Assembly (NCBI RefSeq): GCF_014647635.1 | Contig: NZ_BMPO01000004.1 | Location: 1-64,000, forward strand | Length of the DNA stretch: 64,000 bases | Source of the DNA: Pseudomonas matsuisoli | Lineage (GTDB): Bacteria > Pseudomonadota > Gammaproteobacteria > Pseudomonadales > Pseudomonadaceae | Direction: 5' to 3' | Part shown: piece by piece, positions 45,314-53,316 of the stretch | How positions within the stretch are numbered: position 1 is the stretch's first letter | Layout: every line of letters begins with the position of its first letter | Program-made: the position numbers and the translations under genes | Notes under the pieces: model-generated | Told to the model about the DNA's origin: nothing | Seen by the model: only the letters and a program-made list of their open reading frames with translations | Database searches by the model: none

Positions 45314-45871
45314 TTACTTCACCCCATGATCCTGGTCATACCCTTCGGCCAAGTGCCGATCTTTCAACTTCACGTAGTTCCCGGCGGTGTAGCTGAAAAA
45401 GCTGCGTTCCTTGTCCGTCAGCGGCCGCGCCTGCTTGACGGGACTGCCAACGTACAGAAAGCCGCTCTCGAGCACCTTGCCCGGCGGCACCAGCGCGCCT
45501 GCGCCGATGATTACCTCGTCCTCGACCACGGCGCCGTCCATGATGATCGACCCCATTCCCACGAGGATGCGATTGCCAATCGTGCAGCCATGCAGCATCA
45601 CCTTATGGCCGACCGTCACTTCGTCGCCGATGGTCAGCGGGAACCCGTCCGGGTTGAACGGTCCGGCATGGGTGATATGCAGCACACTGCCGTCCTGAAT
45701 ACTGGTACGTGCGCCAATGCGGACCTTGTGCATGTCCCCACGCACCACGGTCAGCGGCCAGATGGAGCTGTCTTCGCCAACCTCGACGTCGCCTATGACC
45801 ACGGCCGTGCTGTCGACGAACGCGCGCGGGCCCAGCCTGGGCGCGTGTTGTTCGAATGTTCGAATCGCCAC
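45314..45871 (-). CDS. Gamma-class carbonic anhydrase family protein
   Basis: A 185-residue left-handed beta-helix protein of hexapeptide repeats. It has VVIGDVEVGEDSSIWPLTVVRGDMHKVRIGARTSIQDGSVLHITHAG, VTVGHKVMLHGCTIGNRILVGMGSIIMDGAVVEDEVIIGAGALVPPGKVL and the closing LYVGSPVKQARPLTDKE. The three zinc histidines of Cam-type enzymes are present as HITH (one His), VGHKVMLHG (two). Homologues include YrdA and PA0066; activity as a carbonic anhydrase is uncertain in many. It is divergent from prlC by 124 bp, as in P. aeruginosa. Confidence 0.92.
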   Translation of the reverse strand: MAIRTFEQHAPRLGPRAFVDSTAVVIGDVEVGEDSSIWPLTVVRGDMHKVRIGARTSIQDGSVLHITHAGPFNPDGFPLTIGDEVTVGHKVMLHGCTIGNRILVGMGSIIMDGAVVEDEVIIGAGALVPPGKVLESGFLYVGSPVKQARPLTDKERSFFSYTAGNYVKLKDRHLAEGYDQDHGVK

Positions 45872-45995
45872 GATAGAAACCTCGTCTGCTGCGGAATGTC
45901 CTGATACTAACTAACATGACACGCATTCGGGTTGTGAAATGCCGCCGCCGGCCCCATAACCTGCTTATCGAATTCGAGCCTTAAGGTGCCTTGCC

Positions 45996-48044
45996 GTGAC
46001 CGCAGAAAATCCCCTCCTGCAACCGTTCGACCTGCCACCCTACTCCCGCATCAAGCCCGAGCATGTCGAGCCGGCCGTGGACACCATCCTGGCCGACAAT
46101 CGTGCAGCGCTCGCGAAACTGTTGGCTGAGCAGGGCAAGAATCCAAGCTGGGATCGGTTCGTCCTGGCCCTGGACGAAATGGGCGAGCGCTTGGGCCGCG
46201 CCTGGAGCCCGGTCAGCCACTTGAACGCCGTCTGCAACAGCCCGGAACTGCGCAAAGCGTACGAGGCGTGCCTGCCAAAGCTGTCCGAATACTTCACCGA
46301 GCTGGGCCAAAACCGGGACCTGTTCAACGCCTACGATGCACTGGCAAAGGGGCCTGAAGCCGCGGGCTACGATGTCGCGCAGAAAACCATTCTCGAGCAC
46401 ACCCTGCGCGACTTCAGGCTATCCGGCATCGACCTTCCGGCCGACAAGCAGAAGCGCTACGGAGAAATCCAGATGCGCCTGTCCGAGCTGACCAGCACCT
46501 TTTCCAACCAGTTGCTGGATGCGACGCAGTCCTGGGTCAAGCACATCGACGACGAATCCCTGCTGGCAGGCATCACCGACTCGGCAAAAGCGCAGATGAA
46601 GCAGGCGGCCGAAGCCAAGAACCAGGACGGCTGGCTGATCACCCTGGAGTTCCCCAGCTATTACGCCGTGATGACCTACGCGGACAACCGCGCACTGCGC
46701 GAAGAGGTTTACGCCGCGTACTGCACCCGTGCCTCCGATCAGGGGCCCAATGCCGGCCAGAATGACAACGGCCCGCTGATGAACGAAATCCTCGACCTGC
46801 GCCAAGAACTTGCGCGGCTGTTGGGCTTCGCGCACTACAGCGAACTGTCGCTGGCGAGCAAGATGGCCGAGTCCACCGATCAAGTGCTGAGTTTCCTACG
46901 TGACCTCGCCGTGCGCAGCAAGCCCTATGCGCAACAGGACTTGGATGAGTTGAAAGCCTTCGCCGCCGAGCACGGCTGCAACGATCTGCAAAGCTGGGAC
47001 GTGGGCTACTACAGCGAGAAGCTACAGGAGCAGCGCTACAGCATCTCCCAGGAAATCCTCCGCCCGTATTTCCCGATCGACAAGGTGCTGTCTGGGCTGT
47101 TCGCCATCGTGCAGAAACTCTATGGCATCGAAATTCGCGAACTGTCCGACTTCGACGGCTGGCATCCCGACGTGCGCCTGTTCGAAATTACCGAGAACGG
47201 CACTCACGTGGGCCGTTTCTTCTTCGACCTTTACGCGCGCAGCAACAAGCGCGGCGGCGCCTGGATGGATGGCGCGCGCGACAAGCGCCGCACCGCCGAA
47301 GGTAACCTGGTCAGCCCGGTCGCGAACCTGGTATGCAACTTCACCCCGGCTGAGAAAGGCAAGCCCGCGCTGCTGACCCATGACGAGGTCACCACCCTCT
47401 TCCACGAGTTCGGCCATGGCCTGCATCACCTGCTGACCCGCGTCGAGCATTCCGGTGCCTCGGGGATCAACGGTGTGGCTTGGGATGCGGTCGAGCTGCC
47501 GAGCCAGTTCATGGAGAACTGGTGCTGGGAGCCAGAAGGCCTGGCGCTGATATCCGGCCACTACCAGACCGGCGAACCACTGCCGCAAGACCTGCTGGAC
47601 AAGATGCTTGCCGCGAAAAACTTCCACTCCGGCCTGATGATGGTTCGCCAGTTGGAATTCTCGCTGTTCGACTTCGAACTGCACGCGAGCCACGGCGATG
47701 GTCGTAGCGTGCTAGACGTGCTCGGCGCCATTCGCGACGAGGTATCGGTCATGCGGCCACCGGCGTACAACCGCTTCCCCAACAGCTTCGCGCATATCTT
47801 CGCGGGCGGTTACGCGGCGGGCTACTACAGCTACAAATGGGCTGAAGTGCTATCCGCCGACGCCTTCTCGAAGTTCGAGGAAGACGGCGTGCTCAACCCG
47901 GAAACAGGCCGCGCGTTCCGCGAAGCGATCCTCGCCCGCGGCGGCTCGCAGGAACCAATGGTGTTGTTCGTCGACTTCCGTGGCCGTGAACCCAAGATCG
48001 ACGCCCTGCTCCGCCATCTTGGGCTGAGCCAGGAGGCCGCATGA
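45996..48044 (+). CDS. prlC: Oligopeptidase A (M3 family metallopeptidase)
   Basis: A 682-residue cytosolic zinc peptidase that degrades oligopeptides, including signal peptides. The zinc motif HEFGH is at residues 470-474 in TTLFHEFGHGLHHLL, and the third ligand region is PSQFMENWCWEPEGL. The GTG start has AAGGTG upstream, and the N-terminal NPLLQPFDLPPYSRIKPEHVEPAVD is typical of PrlC. Its last bases overlap the start of yheV (ATGA), so the two are coupled, as in other gamma-proteobacteria. Confidence 0.96.
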   Translation: MTAENPLLQPFDLPPYSRIKPEHVEPAVDTILADNRAALAKLLAEQGKNPSWDRFVLALDEMGERLGRAWSPVSHLNAVCNSPELRKAYEACLPKLSEYFTELGQNRDLFNAYDALAKGPEAAGYDVAQKTILEHTLRDFRLSGIDLPADKQKRYGEIQMRLSELTSTFSNQLLDATQSWVKHIDDESLLAGITDSAKAQMKQAAEAKNQDGWLITLEFPSYYAVMTYADNRALREEVYAAYCTRASDQGPNAGQNDNGPLMNEILDLRQELARLLGFAHYSELSLASKMAESTDQVLSFLRDLAVRSKPYAQQDLDELKAFAAEHGCNDLQSWDVGYYSEKLQEQRYSISQEILRPYFPIDKVLSGLFAIVQKLYGIEIRELSDFDGWHPDVRLFEITENGTHVGRFFFDLYARSNKRGGAWMDGARDKRRTAEGNLVSPVANLVCNFTPAEKGKPALLTHDEVTTLFHEFGHGLHHLLTRVEHSGASGINGVAWDAVELPSQFMENWCWEPEGLALISGHYQTGEPLPQDLLDKMLAAKNFHSGLMMVRQLEFSLFDFELHASHGDGRSVLDVLGAIRDEVSVMRPPAYNRFPNSFAHIFAGGYAAGYYSYKWAEVLSADAFSKFEEDGVLNPETGRAFREAILARGGSQEPMVLFVDFRGREPKIDALLRHLGLSQEAA

Positions 48045-48334
48045 GCGACGTGCCCAACGTCACCAAGAAACGCTTCATCGCCGGGGCCGTGTGCCCGGCG
48101 TGCAGCGCACAGGACACCATCAAAATGTGGAGCGTCGATGACGTTCCACACCGCGAATGCGTAGCGTGCGGCTACTCCGACACCCTCGACGCCCGTGGTA
48201 ACTCCGTCCCCAACGAATTGCCGACACGGGTGAACACCACGGCGTTGAAGCCAAAGAAACCGGCCGACCCGCAGGTGAAGGCGGTGCAGTTCTTTCCGAA
48301 TCCGAAGTTGAAGAAGCCCGACGGTAAAAGCTAA
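48041..48334 (+). CDS. YheV-family putative zinc ribbon protein
   Basis: A 97-residue protein with a four-cysteine zinc ribbon: CPAC at about residues 18-21 and CVACGY at about residues 43-48. The C-terminal lysine-rich tail may bind nucleic acid. It overlaps prlC by 4 bp, and this partnership is conserved in Pseudomonas and E. coli relatives. Function is not established. Confidence 0.93.
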   Translation: MSDVPNVTKKRFIAGAVCPACSAQDTIKMWSVDDVPHRECVACGYSDTLDARGNSVPNELPTRVNTTALKPKKPADPQVKAVQFFPNPKLKKPDGKS

Positions 48335-48365
48335 AGACCATCACATTTGTGCCGAACTCATTCGC

Positions 48366-48546
48366 TGTAGGGGCGACTTTAGTCGCGAAGCCCATCAACG
48401 ATGGGCCATGTGGTGTTCGCCCGCTGCGTGAATCAGTGTAACGATCATCAATCGAAGACGACGAACGTGGATGGCCCAAATCGCGGCCAAACAATGATCG
48501 GCTATGGCCCATTTTCAATGGGCTTCGCGATTAAAGTCGCCCCTAC
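48366..48546. repeat. Long inverted repeat, GGGGCGACTTTAGTCGC family
   Basis: Left arm TGTAGGGGCGACTTTAGTCG plus CGAAGCCCA; right arm TGGGCTTCGCG plus ATTAAAGTCGCCCCTAC. The ~28-bp terminal arms bracket about 125 bp that contain a further short repeat (GATGGGCCATG / TATGGCCCATT). It looks like a two-ended mobile REP-type element (BIME-like). No gene is seen in the 250-bp gap after yheV. Confidence 0.85.
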
Positions 48547-48584
48547 CAACCGCGGTGATCGCGGCTGCAGAAAAGTTGCAGCAC

Positions 48585-49118
48585 TCACTCCAACCGCAAA
48601 CTCGCCTGCACCTGCTTAACCTCATCAGCCACGATCTCGACCTGATCCGCGGGCATGGCGAACGTCAGTGAATAAACCGCCGTTTCGCTTCGAGCCATGA
48701 GCAGCGACTGCTGCAAGGCAGGCCGCCCTGCTTGGCTTGCTGTACAGGTCACTTCGCGCGCCGCCAGGTTGCCCATGCGTGCATCCTTGGGCGGCTCGCA
48801 GCGGGTCTGTAATCCCGACTGCGCAAACCCCAACTGGACACCCTGGCGCATCTGACTCAAAACCCGGTCGAGCACTACCTCTTGCTGTGTGGGCAGTGGC
48901 AAGCGCGTCAACTCCGCAACGACGGCTTGTTCACCGTCCGGCTTGAGTTTGGATGCACGCTGGCGCTCGCCTTTCACGCCGGGCTCGAAGGGAGAGTCCG
49001 GCGCGGGCATTTCGTCGACGCGCCAATCCTTCGGCCATGAGACCTCGGCCGATTCGGCACAGGCGGTCAGCGAGAAGCACGAGGAAAGCACCAGGAGGAG
49101 TGTCGCGTTACGAAACAT
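48585..49118 (-). CDS. Predicted lipoprotein or secreted protein of unknown function
   Basis: A 177-residue protein with N-terminus MFRNATLLLVLSSCFSLTACAESAEV, a lipoprotein-type signal with lipobox LTAC. The mature part has regular charged segments (DWRVDEMPAPDSPFEPGVKGERQRASKL, LTRLPLPTQQEVVLDRVLSQMRQGVQLGFAQSGL) and two cysteines (TRCEPPKD and VTCTAS) that could form a disulphide. It may belong to a Pseudomonas-specific domain family of uncharacterised lipoproteins. The ATG at 49118 is used because upstream codons fall in REP sequence. Lies between prlC-yheV and an araC-type gene. Confidence 0.72.
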   Translation of the reverse strand: MFRNATLLLVLSSCFSLTACAESAEVSWPKDWRVDEMPAPDSPFEPGVKGERQRASKLKPDGEQAVVAELTRLPLPTQQEVVLDRVLSQMRQGVQLGFAQSGLQTRCEPPKDARMGNLAAREVTCTASQAGRPALQQSLLMARSETAVYSLTFAMPADQVEIVADEVKQVQASLRLE

Positions 49119-49224
49119 GAAAAGGCCGTCGAAGCGATGGGAACGGCCAGCCTGCCTGATCGCTGGGAGGTGGACAAGTACAGGGCACCGACAAGCCGCA
49201 TCGTTGGCGAACAGCAGTCCACTC

Positions 49225-49466
49225 GCCGCCTCCGCGATCGCTTCGCGCGCGTGGCGCGCTCCCACAGACACCCACACGTGCATCAACCCGAGGGAGCGGG
49301 CAATGCCCGCGAAGTACCACACTCCACCACCAAGCTCGAAAAACACCACCGCCCAACAGCTCTCCCGTGCTCACCGGATCGCTGCCGGAATACCGCACTA
49401 GAGGGGCACGCTTCCACAGAAACCGACATGTGCATCAACCCGTGGGAGCGGGCCATGCCCGCTAGG
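49225..49466. repeat. Cluster of REP-like units and a degenerate ~150-bp tandem duplication
   Basis: Two diverged copies of one segment follow each other: copy 1 about 49265-49391 and copy 2 about 49417-49543. Shared landmarks are GTGCATCAACCCG, the REP core GGGAGCGGGC...GCCCGC, AAACA(C/T)CACCGCC, and (C/G)AA(A)CA(G/A)CTC through GCTGCCGGAA. Copy 2 runs into the last codons of the araC-type gene, so copy 1 carries an eroded version of that gene end. Another REP arm (GCGCGCTCCCACA) lies at 49254-49266. Confidence 0.75.
49340..49398 (-). pseudogene. Eroded copy of the araC-type gene 3' end
   Basis: Read on the minus strand this gives ...SGSDPVSTGELLGG, recognisably like the true C-terminus ...QQFGETPGELFRR of the neighbouring AraC-type gene, with similar flanks on both sides. 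No stop codon remains at the equivalent position. It is a remnant of a tandem duplication, not a gene. Confidence 0.55.
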
Positions 49467-49494
49467 TAACACGCCCCTTCAAAGCCGAAAAACA

Positions 49495-50283
49495 TCACCG
49501 CCGAAACAACTCACCCGGCGTCTCGCCAAATTGCTGCCGGAACGCGGCGATGAACGCGGAGGTGGAATCGTAGCCACAGGCGAGCGCCACATCGGTTACG
49601 CGGTCGCCGCGCTCCAGGGGGACGAGGGCGCTGAACAGGCGCAAACGCTGGCGCCAGGCACGAAACGTCAAGCCGGTCTGGGCTAGAAATTGACGGCTCA
49701 AGGTCTTCTCCGAGCACCCCAACTCGAGGCTCCAGTCATGCAGTGTGCGCGAAGCGTCCAGGTGCGCCTGCATCGTCCGGCAGATCACATCGAGCGACGG
49801 CTGCGTCGGCCACGGCAGCGTGAACGCCAGCTCCCGCGCCTCCCGCAATTGATCGAGCAGGACGTCCACCAGACGCCCCGCGGGGCCACCCATTTCGTAC
49901 TCGGTCGGCAACGCGCTGAAGCTGCGGATGAGCTCGTGGGTCAAGGGACTGATCTCGAGCACACGGCAGCGCGAAGGTGCCCATCCGGTCACGGAAACAT
50001 CGAGGTACAGGCTGCGGATCTCGGCTTTGGAGGAGCTGAACACCTCGTGCTCCATCTGCTCCGGCAACCAGATCGCGCGTTTCGGTAGCGCGACGAATCG
50101 CCCTTCATTGGTACGCACTTCGAGCACGCCCTGAATGGCATAGGTAAGCTGCACCCACGCATGGCTGTGGCGCCGCGTGCCGGAAGGTTGTGCCAAGGAC
50201 TCCGCCCGGGCATAAACCGCACGCGGCAACGTCGTGAAGGTGGGGAGCTGACGCTGGTACAGCGGTTGTCCGTTTGAAGACAT
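49495..50283 (-). CDS. AraC-family transcriptional regulator
   Basis: A 262-residue regulator with an N-terminal cupin ligand domain (HSHAWVQLTYAIQGVLEVRTNEGRFVALPKRAIWLPEQMEHEV at about residues 38-82) and C-terminal double helix-turn-helix (LHDWSLELGCSEKTLSRQFLAQTGLTFRAWRQRLRLFSALVPLERGDRVTDVALACGYDSTSAFIAAFRQQFGETPGELF). The ATG at 50283 gives the natural N-terminus MSSNGQPLYQRQLPTF. It is divergent from a bile-acid:sodium symporter family gene about 80 bp away and probably controls it. Confidence 0.92.
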   Translation of the reverse strand: MSSNGQPLYQRQLPTFTTLPRAVYARAESLAQPSGTRRHSHAWVQLTYAIQGVLEVRTNEGRFVALPKRAIWLPEQMEHEVFSSSKAEIRSLYLDVSVTGWAPSRCRVLEISPLTHELIRSFSALPTEYEMGGPAGRLVDVLLDQLREARELAFTLPWPTQPSLDVICRTMQAHLDASRTLHDWSLELGCSEKTLSRQFLAQTGLTFRAWRQRLRLFSALVPLERGDRVTDVALACGYDSTSAFIAAFRQQFGETPGELFRR

Positions 50284-50364
50284 CGAAGTGGATTTTGTCG
50301 TTAGCAGGAGATCGAGCTTGAGCGTAGATTGCACGCCTTCGCGATGCAATCACCGGACGCTCCC

Positions 50365-51354
50365 ATGGCTCGACCCCGCTTTCTCCCCGACAACTTCACC
50401 CTGACGCTGCTCGCCGTCGTTGCGGTTGCCACCGTGCTGCCCTGCAGCGGCCAGGTCGCCGTGGCATTCAGCTGGATTACCAACCTCGCCATCGCGCTGC
50501 TCTTCTTCATGCACGGCGCGAAGCTCTCACGCGAAGCGATCCTCGCCGGGGCGGGTCATTGGCGGCTGCACTTAGTGGTATTCGCCTGCACCTTCGTCCT
50601 GTTCCCGCTGATAGGCGTCGCGCTCAAGCCAGTACTCGCCCCTGCGGTCGGGATGGAGCTGTACCTGGGCATCCTCTATCTCTGCGCGTTACCGTCCACT
50701 GTGCAGTCTTCCATCGCCTTCGTTTCACTGGCTCGCGGCAATATTGCCGCCGCCATTTGTAGCGCGGCCGCCTCGAGCCTGTTCGGTATCTTCCTGACGC
50801 CAATCATCGTCGCGCTCATCATGGGCGTGCAGGGGGATGGCGGCTCGACCCTCGATGCGATCGGCAAGATCACGTTGCAACTGCTGGTGCCCTTCATCGC
50901 CGGTCAGATCGCTCGTCGCTGGATCGGTGCCTGGGTTACGCGCAACAAGAACTGGCTCAAGTACGTCGATCAGGGCTCGATCCTACTGGTGGTCTACACC
51001 GCCTTCAGCGAAGCGGTCATCGAAGGGATATGGAGTAAGGTCCCGCTGACCGCCCTACTTACGTTGATCGTCGTCTGCGTCGTGCTGCTCTTGGTGGTGT
51101 TGGGCATCACGTGGCTTTTGGGCAAGAAACTGGGCTTCAACCTCGAAGACCGCATCACTATCCTCTTCTGCGGCTCCAAGAAGAGCCTTGCCACCGGCGT
51201 CCCCATGGCACAGGTGCTGTTCGCTGGCAGCTCCCTGGGCATGCTGATCCTGCCGCTGATGCTGTTCCATCAAATCCAGTTGATGGTCTGCGTCGTCCTG
51301 GCGCAACGCTATGCACGACGTGCGGATGCATCTTCGTTAAGCGAACCTGCGTAG
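50365..51354 (+). CDS. Bile acid:sodium symporter family protein (YfeH-like)
   Basis: A 329-residue membrane protein of the BASS superfamily with nine or ten hydrophobic segments. Hallmarks are ITNLAIALLFFMHGAKLSREAI, YLCALPSTVQSSIAFVSLARGNIAAAICSAAASSLFGIFLTPI and FCGSKKSLATGVPMAQVLF, where the two crossover helices bind sodium. It probably imports an organic anion. Three in-frame starts exist (TTG 50329, ATG 50344, ATG 50365); the last is chosen since MARPRFLPDNFTL fits the family, but none has a strong ribosome site. The divergent AraC-type gene is the likely regulator. Confidence 0.88.
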   Translation: MARPRFLPDNFTLTLLAVVAVATVLPCSGQVAVAFSWITNLAIALLFFMHGAKLSREAILAGAGHWRLHLVVFACTFVLFPLIGVALKPVLAPAVGMELYLGILYLCALPSTVQSSIAFVSLARGNIAAAICSAAASSLFGIFLTPIIVALIMGVQGDGGSTLDAIGKITLQLLVPFIAGQIARRWIGAWVTRNKNWLKYVDQGSILLVVYTAFSEAVIEGIWSKVPLTALLTLIVVCVVLLLVVLGITWLLGKKLGFNLEDRITILFCGSKKSLATGVPMAQVLFAGSSLGMLILPLMLFHQIQLMVCVVLAQRYARRADASSLSEPA

Positions 51355-51381
51355 AAAATGGCGTCTCGATAGCTTTGCCTA

Positions 51382-51415
51382 AAAAGCCCCTGCAAACGGA
51401 ACCGCATGGGCTTTT
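51382..51415 (+). terminator. Rho-independent terminator after the symporter gene
   Basis: AAAAGCCC pairs with GGGCTTTT across TGC...GCA inner pairs and a short loop, 27 bases after the stop codon; the T run is part of the right arm. The rest of the 317-bp gap before the radical SAM gene has no gene except the LexA-like box. Confidence 0.75.
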
Positions 51416-51638
51416 CACGTGCATGATCTATTAACTGTTGGCACCTTTCGAAGCCGGTCCGAACGACAGTTGAGCTGTCCGAATAGGCGGGGGCGCGCTC
51501 TGAGTCGATCCAAATTTGTTAGAACGACCGCATTCGCGGGTGAATCAACAAATAACCAAGGCATTTTTCTACAGACCTAGGAATCACCGCACATCGGCTC
51601 CTCTTCCTCTCTATTGCCCATAACCTCACGCTCAAATA

Positions 51639-51654
51639 CTGTATATCCATACAC
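51639..51654. promoter_or_regulatory. LexA-like (SOS) box upstream of the radical SAM gene
   Basis: CTGTATATCCATACAC matches the gamma-proteobacterial LexA consensus CTGTATATANATACAG at 14 of 15 specified positions by hand count or nearly so (the deviations are the central A to C and the final G to C). It lies 17 bp before the start codon, where LexA would block transcription or early elongation. The site is visible in both half-sites CTGTATAT and ATACA. Confidence 0.75.
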
Positions 51655-51671
51655 TTTTTTGAGCACTTCCT

Positions 51672-52736
51672 ATGTCTCGCCCCCATGTCCCTATCCGCGG
51701 TCGCGGCACCGCCATTAACCCGCATAACCGCTTCGCGCCGACGCGCTCGGAAGCTGAGGACGATGGATGGTTCCAGGATGAAACGCCACCGACTCACGCC
51801 ACGGAAGTACGCAGGGAAACCGCGAAGACCATCATTACGCGCAACCAATCTCCCGACGTCGGCTTCGACCGGTCGGTGAATCCCTACCGTGGGTGCGAGC
51901 ATGGCTGTATCTACTGTTTTGCCCGTCCGAGCCATGCCTATTGGGACCTGTCGCCCGGCATCGATTTCGAGACGAAGCTGATCGCCAAGACCAACCTCGC
52001 CGAACGACTCGAAGCAGAATTGAGCAAGCCTAACTACGTTCCGCAGCCGATCGCGCTTGGCATCAACACGGACGGTTACCAGCCTATCGAACGAGAATAC
52101 GAGCTCACGCGGCAGGCACTGGAAATCATGCTGCGCTACCGACATCCGGTGAGCATCATCACCAAGGGCTCGCTGATCATTCGTGATCTGGACCTGCTGG
52201 AGCAGCTGGCTGCACAGAACCTGGTGAGCGTGGCGTTCAGCCTCACCACGCTGGACGACGAACTCAAGCGCATCATGGAGCCACGCACCGCCGCCCCCGG
52301 CGCGCGACTTCGGGCAATGAAGACGCTGCACGATCACGGCGTGCCGGTAAACGTGATGACCGCGCCGATCATCCCGATGATCAACGACATGGAATTGGAA
52401 GCAATGCTAGAAGCGGCCCGTGATGCGGGGGCGAGTAGTGCCGGCTATGTGTTGCTTCGCCTGCCACTGGAGATTGCCGACCTGTTCGAGGATTGGCTGA
52501 GGACACATTTCCCTGACCGAGCAAACCATGTCATGAGCCTGATTCGTCAGTCGCGTGGAGGGAAGAATTACGACAGCCGCTTCGGCAGCCGCATGCGAGG
52601 TGAAGGTCAGTTCGCCGATCTGTTGTCGCAGCGCTTCCGCCTCGCTCGGCGACGCCTCGGCCTCGACAAGCGCGAATGGGCTGGCCTGGACTGCTCGCGC
52701 TTCGCGCCGCCGGGTTCGCAGATGGGGTTGTTTTGA
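51672..52736 (+). CDS. PA0069-family radical SAM protein
   Basis: A 354-residue radical SAM protein. The [4Fe-4S] cluster motif is C75-x3-C79-x2-C82 in RGCEHGCIYCFARPSH; INTDGYQP and ITKGSLIIRDLDLLEQLA are later SAM-barrel elements. The group has distant similarity to spore photoproduct lyase, so repair of nucleic-acid damage has been suggested; no function is established. The start codon ATG follows GCACTTCCT without a strong ribosome site. Its LexA-like box and its neighbourhood (PA0066-PA0069 order) support membership of the SOS response. Confidence 0.92.
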   Translation: MSRPHVPIRGRGTAINPHNRFAPTRSEAEDDGWFQDETPPTHATEVRRETAKTIITRNQSPDVGFDRSVNPYRGCEHGCIYCFARPSHAYWDLSPGIDFETKLIAKTNLAERLEAELSKPNYVPQPIALGINTDGYQPIEREYELTRQALEIMLRYRHPVSIITKGSLIIRDLDLLEQLAAQNLVSVAFSLTTLDDELKRIMEPRTAAPGARLRAMKTLHDHGVPVNVMTAPIIPMINDMELEAMLEAARDAGASSAGYVLLRLPLEIADLFEDWLRTHFPDRANHVMSLIRQSRGGKNYDSRFGSRMRGEGQFADLLSQRFRLARRRLGLDKREWAGLDCSRFAPPGSQMGLF

Positions 52737-53316
52737 CGCACGGGGCAGCGCGGCACCTGTGATCGTTGGTACGTTCTATCCGCTAAAGTTCAAGCACACC
52801 GTTGGGCGGGTAGGGCCGCCGGTTTTCGGTAGTTACGCGGGTTGCACCCGCCCTAAAAAGCTCAACTGCGCAGGCTATGGGACCGCTGAAATCGGGGGCT
52901 ATTGAAGGCTGCGCGTGATTTCATCTACAGAGACGTAACCTCAATCGCGCACCGTAGGGCGGGTGGAATCCGCGGCTTTTGCGCAACGATCAGTCAGTTT
53001 CTAACCGTCCTACGGTTGGCGCTTAGCAGCCATTGGTCAGGCGTCGTGAATATCTGAACCGCCTTATAGACGCGATGGAATGCGATGCTTCGTAGCGTCT
53101 TGATACATAAGATGTTTCTTTCGATTCGCCGCACGCATTGGTTATGCTCGTGCGCGGCGCGTAGCGCCTAGTCTCACTGCATACCCTGCGAAATCCACGA
53201 GTCTCCGCGCAGCCAGGAAGGCAGCATCGTCCCGGCTACTCATTCGGTGTCCGCCTCACGTATGCCCCGCCCCCGATCGGGCTCCTCGCACGATCGAAAC
53301 CAAAGAGGATATTTGA
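52737..53316. other. 580-bp intergenic region with GTAGGGCGGG-family repeats
   Basis: Contains GCGGGTTGCACCCGCCCTAA (52837-52856) and CGTAGGGCGGGTGG (52953-52966), both of the dispersed GTAGGGCGG family, and then an AT-richer part toward 53110 that may hold the ybaL promoter. No credible gene was found on either strand. Confidence 0.6.
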
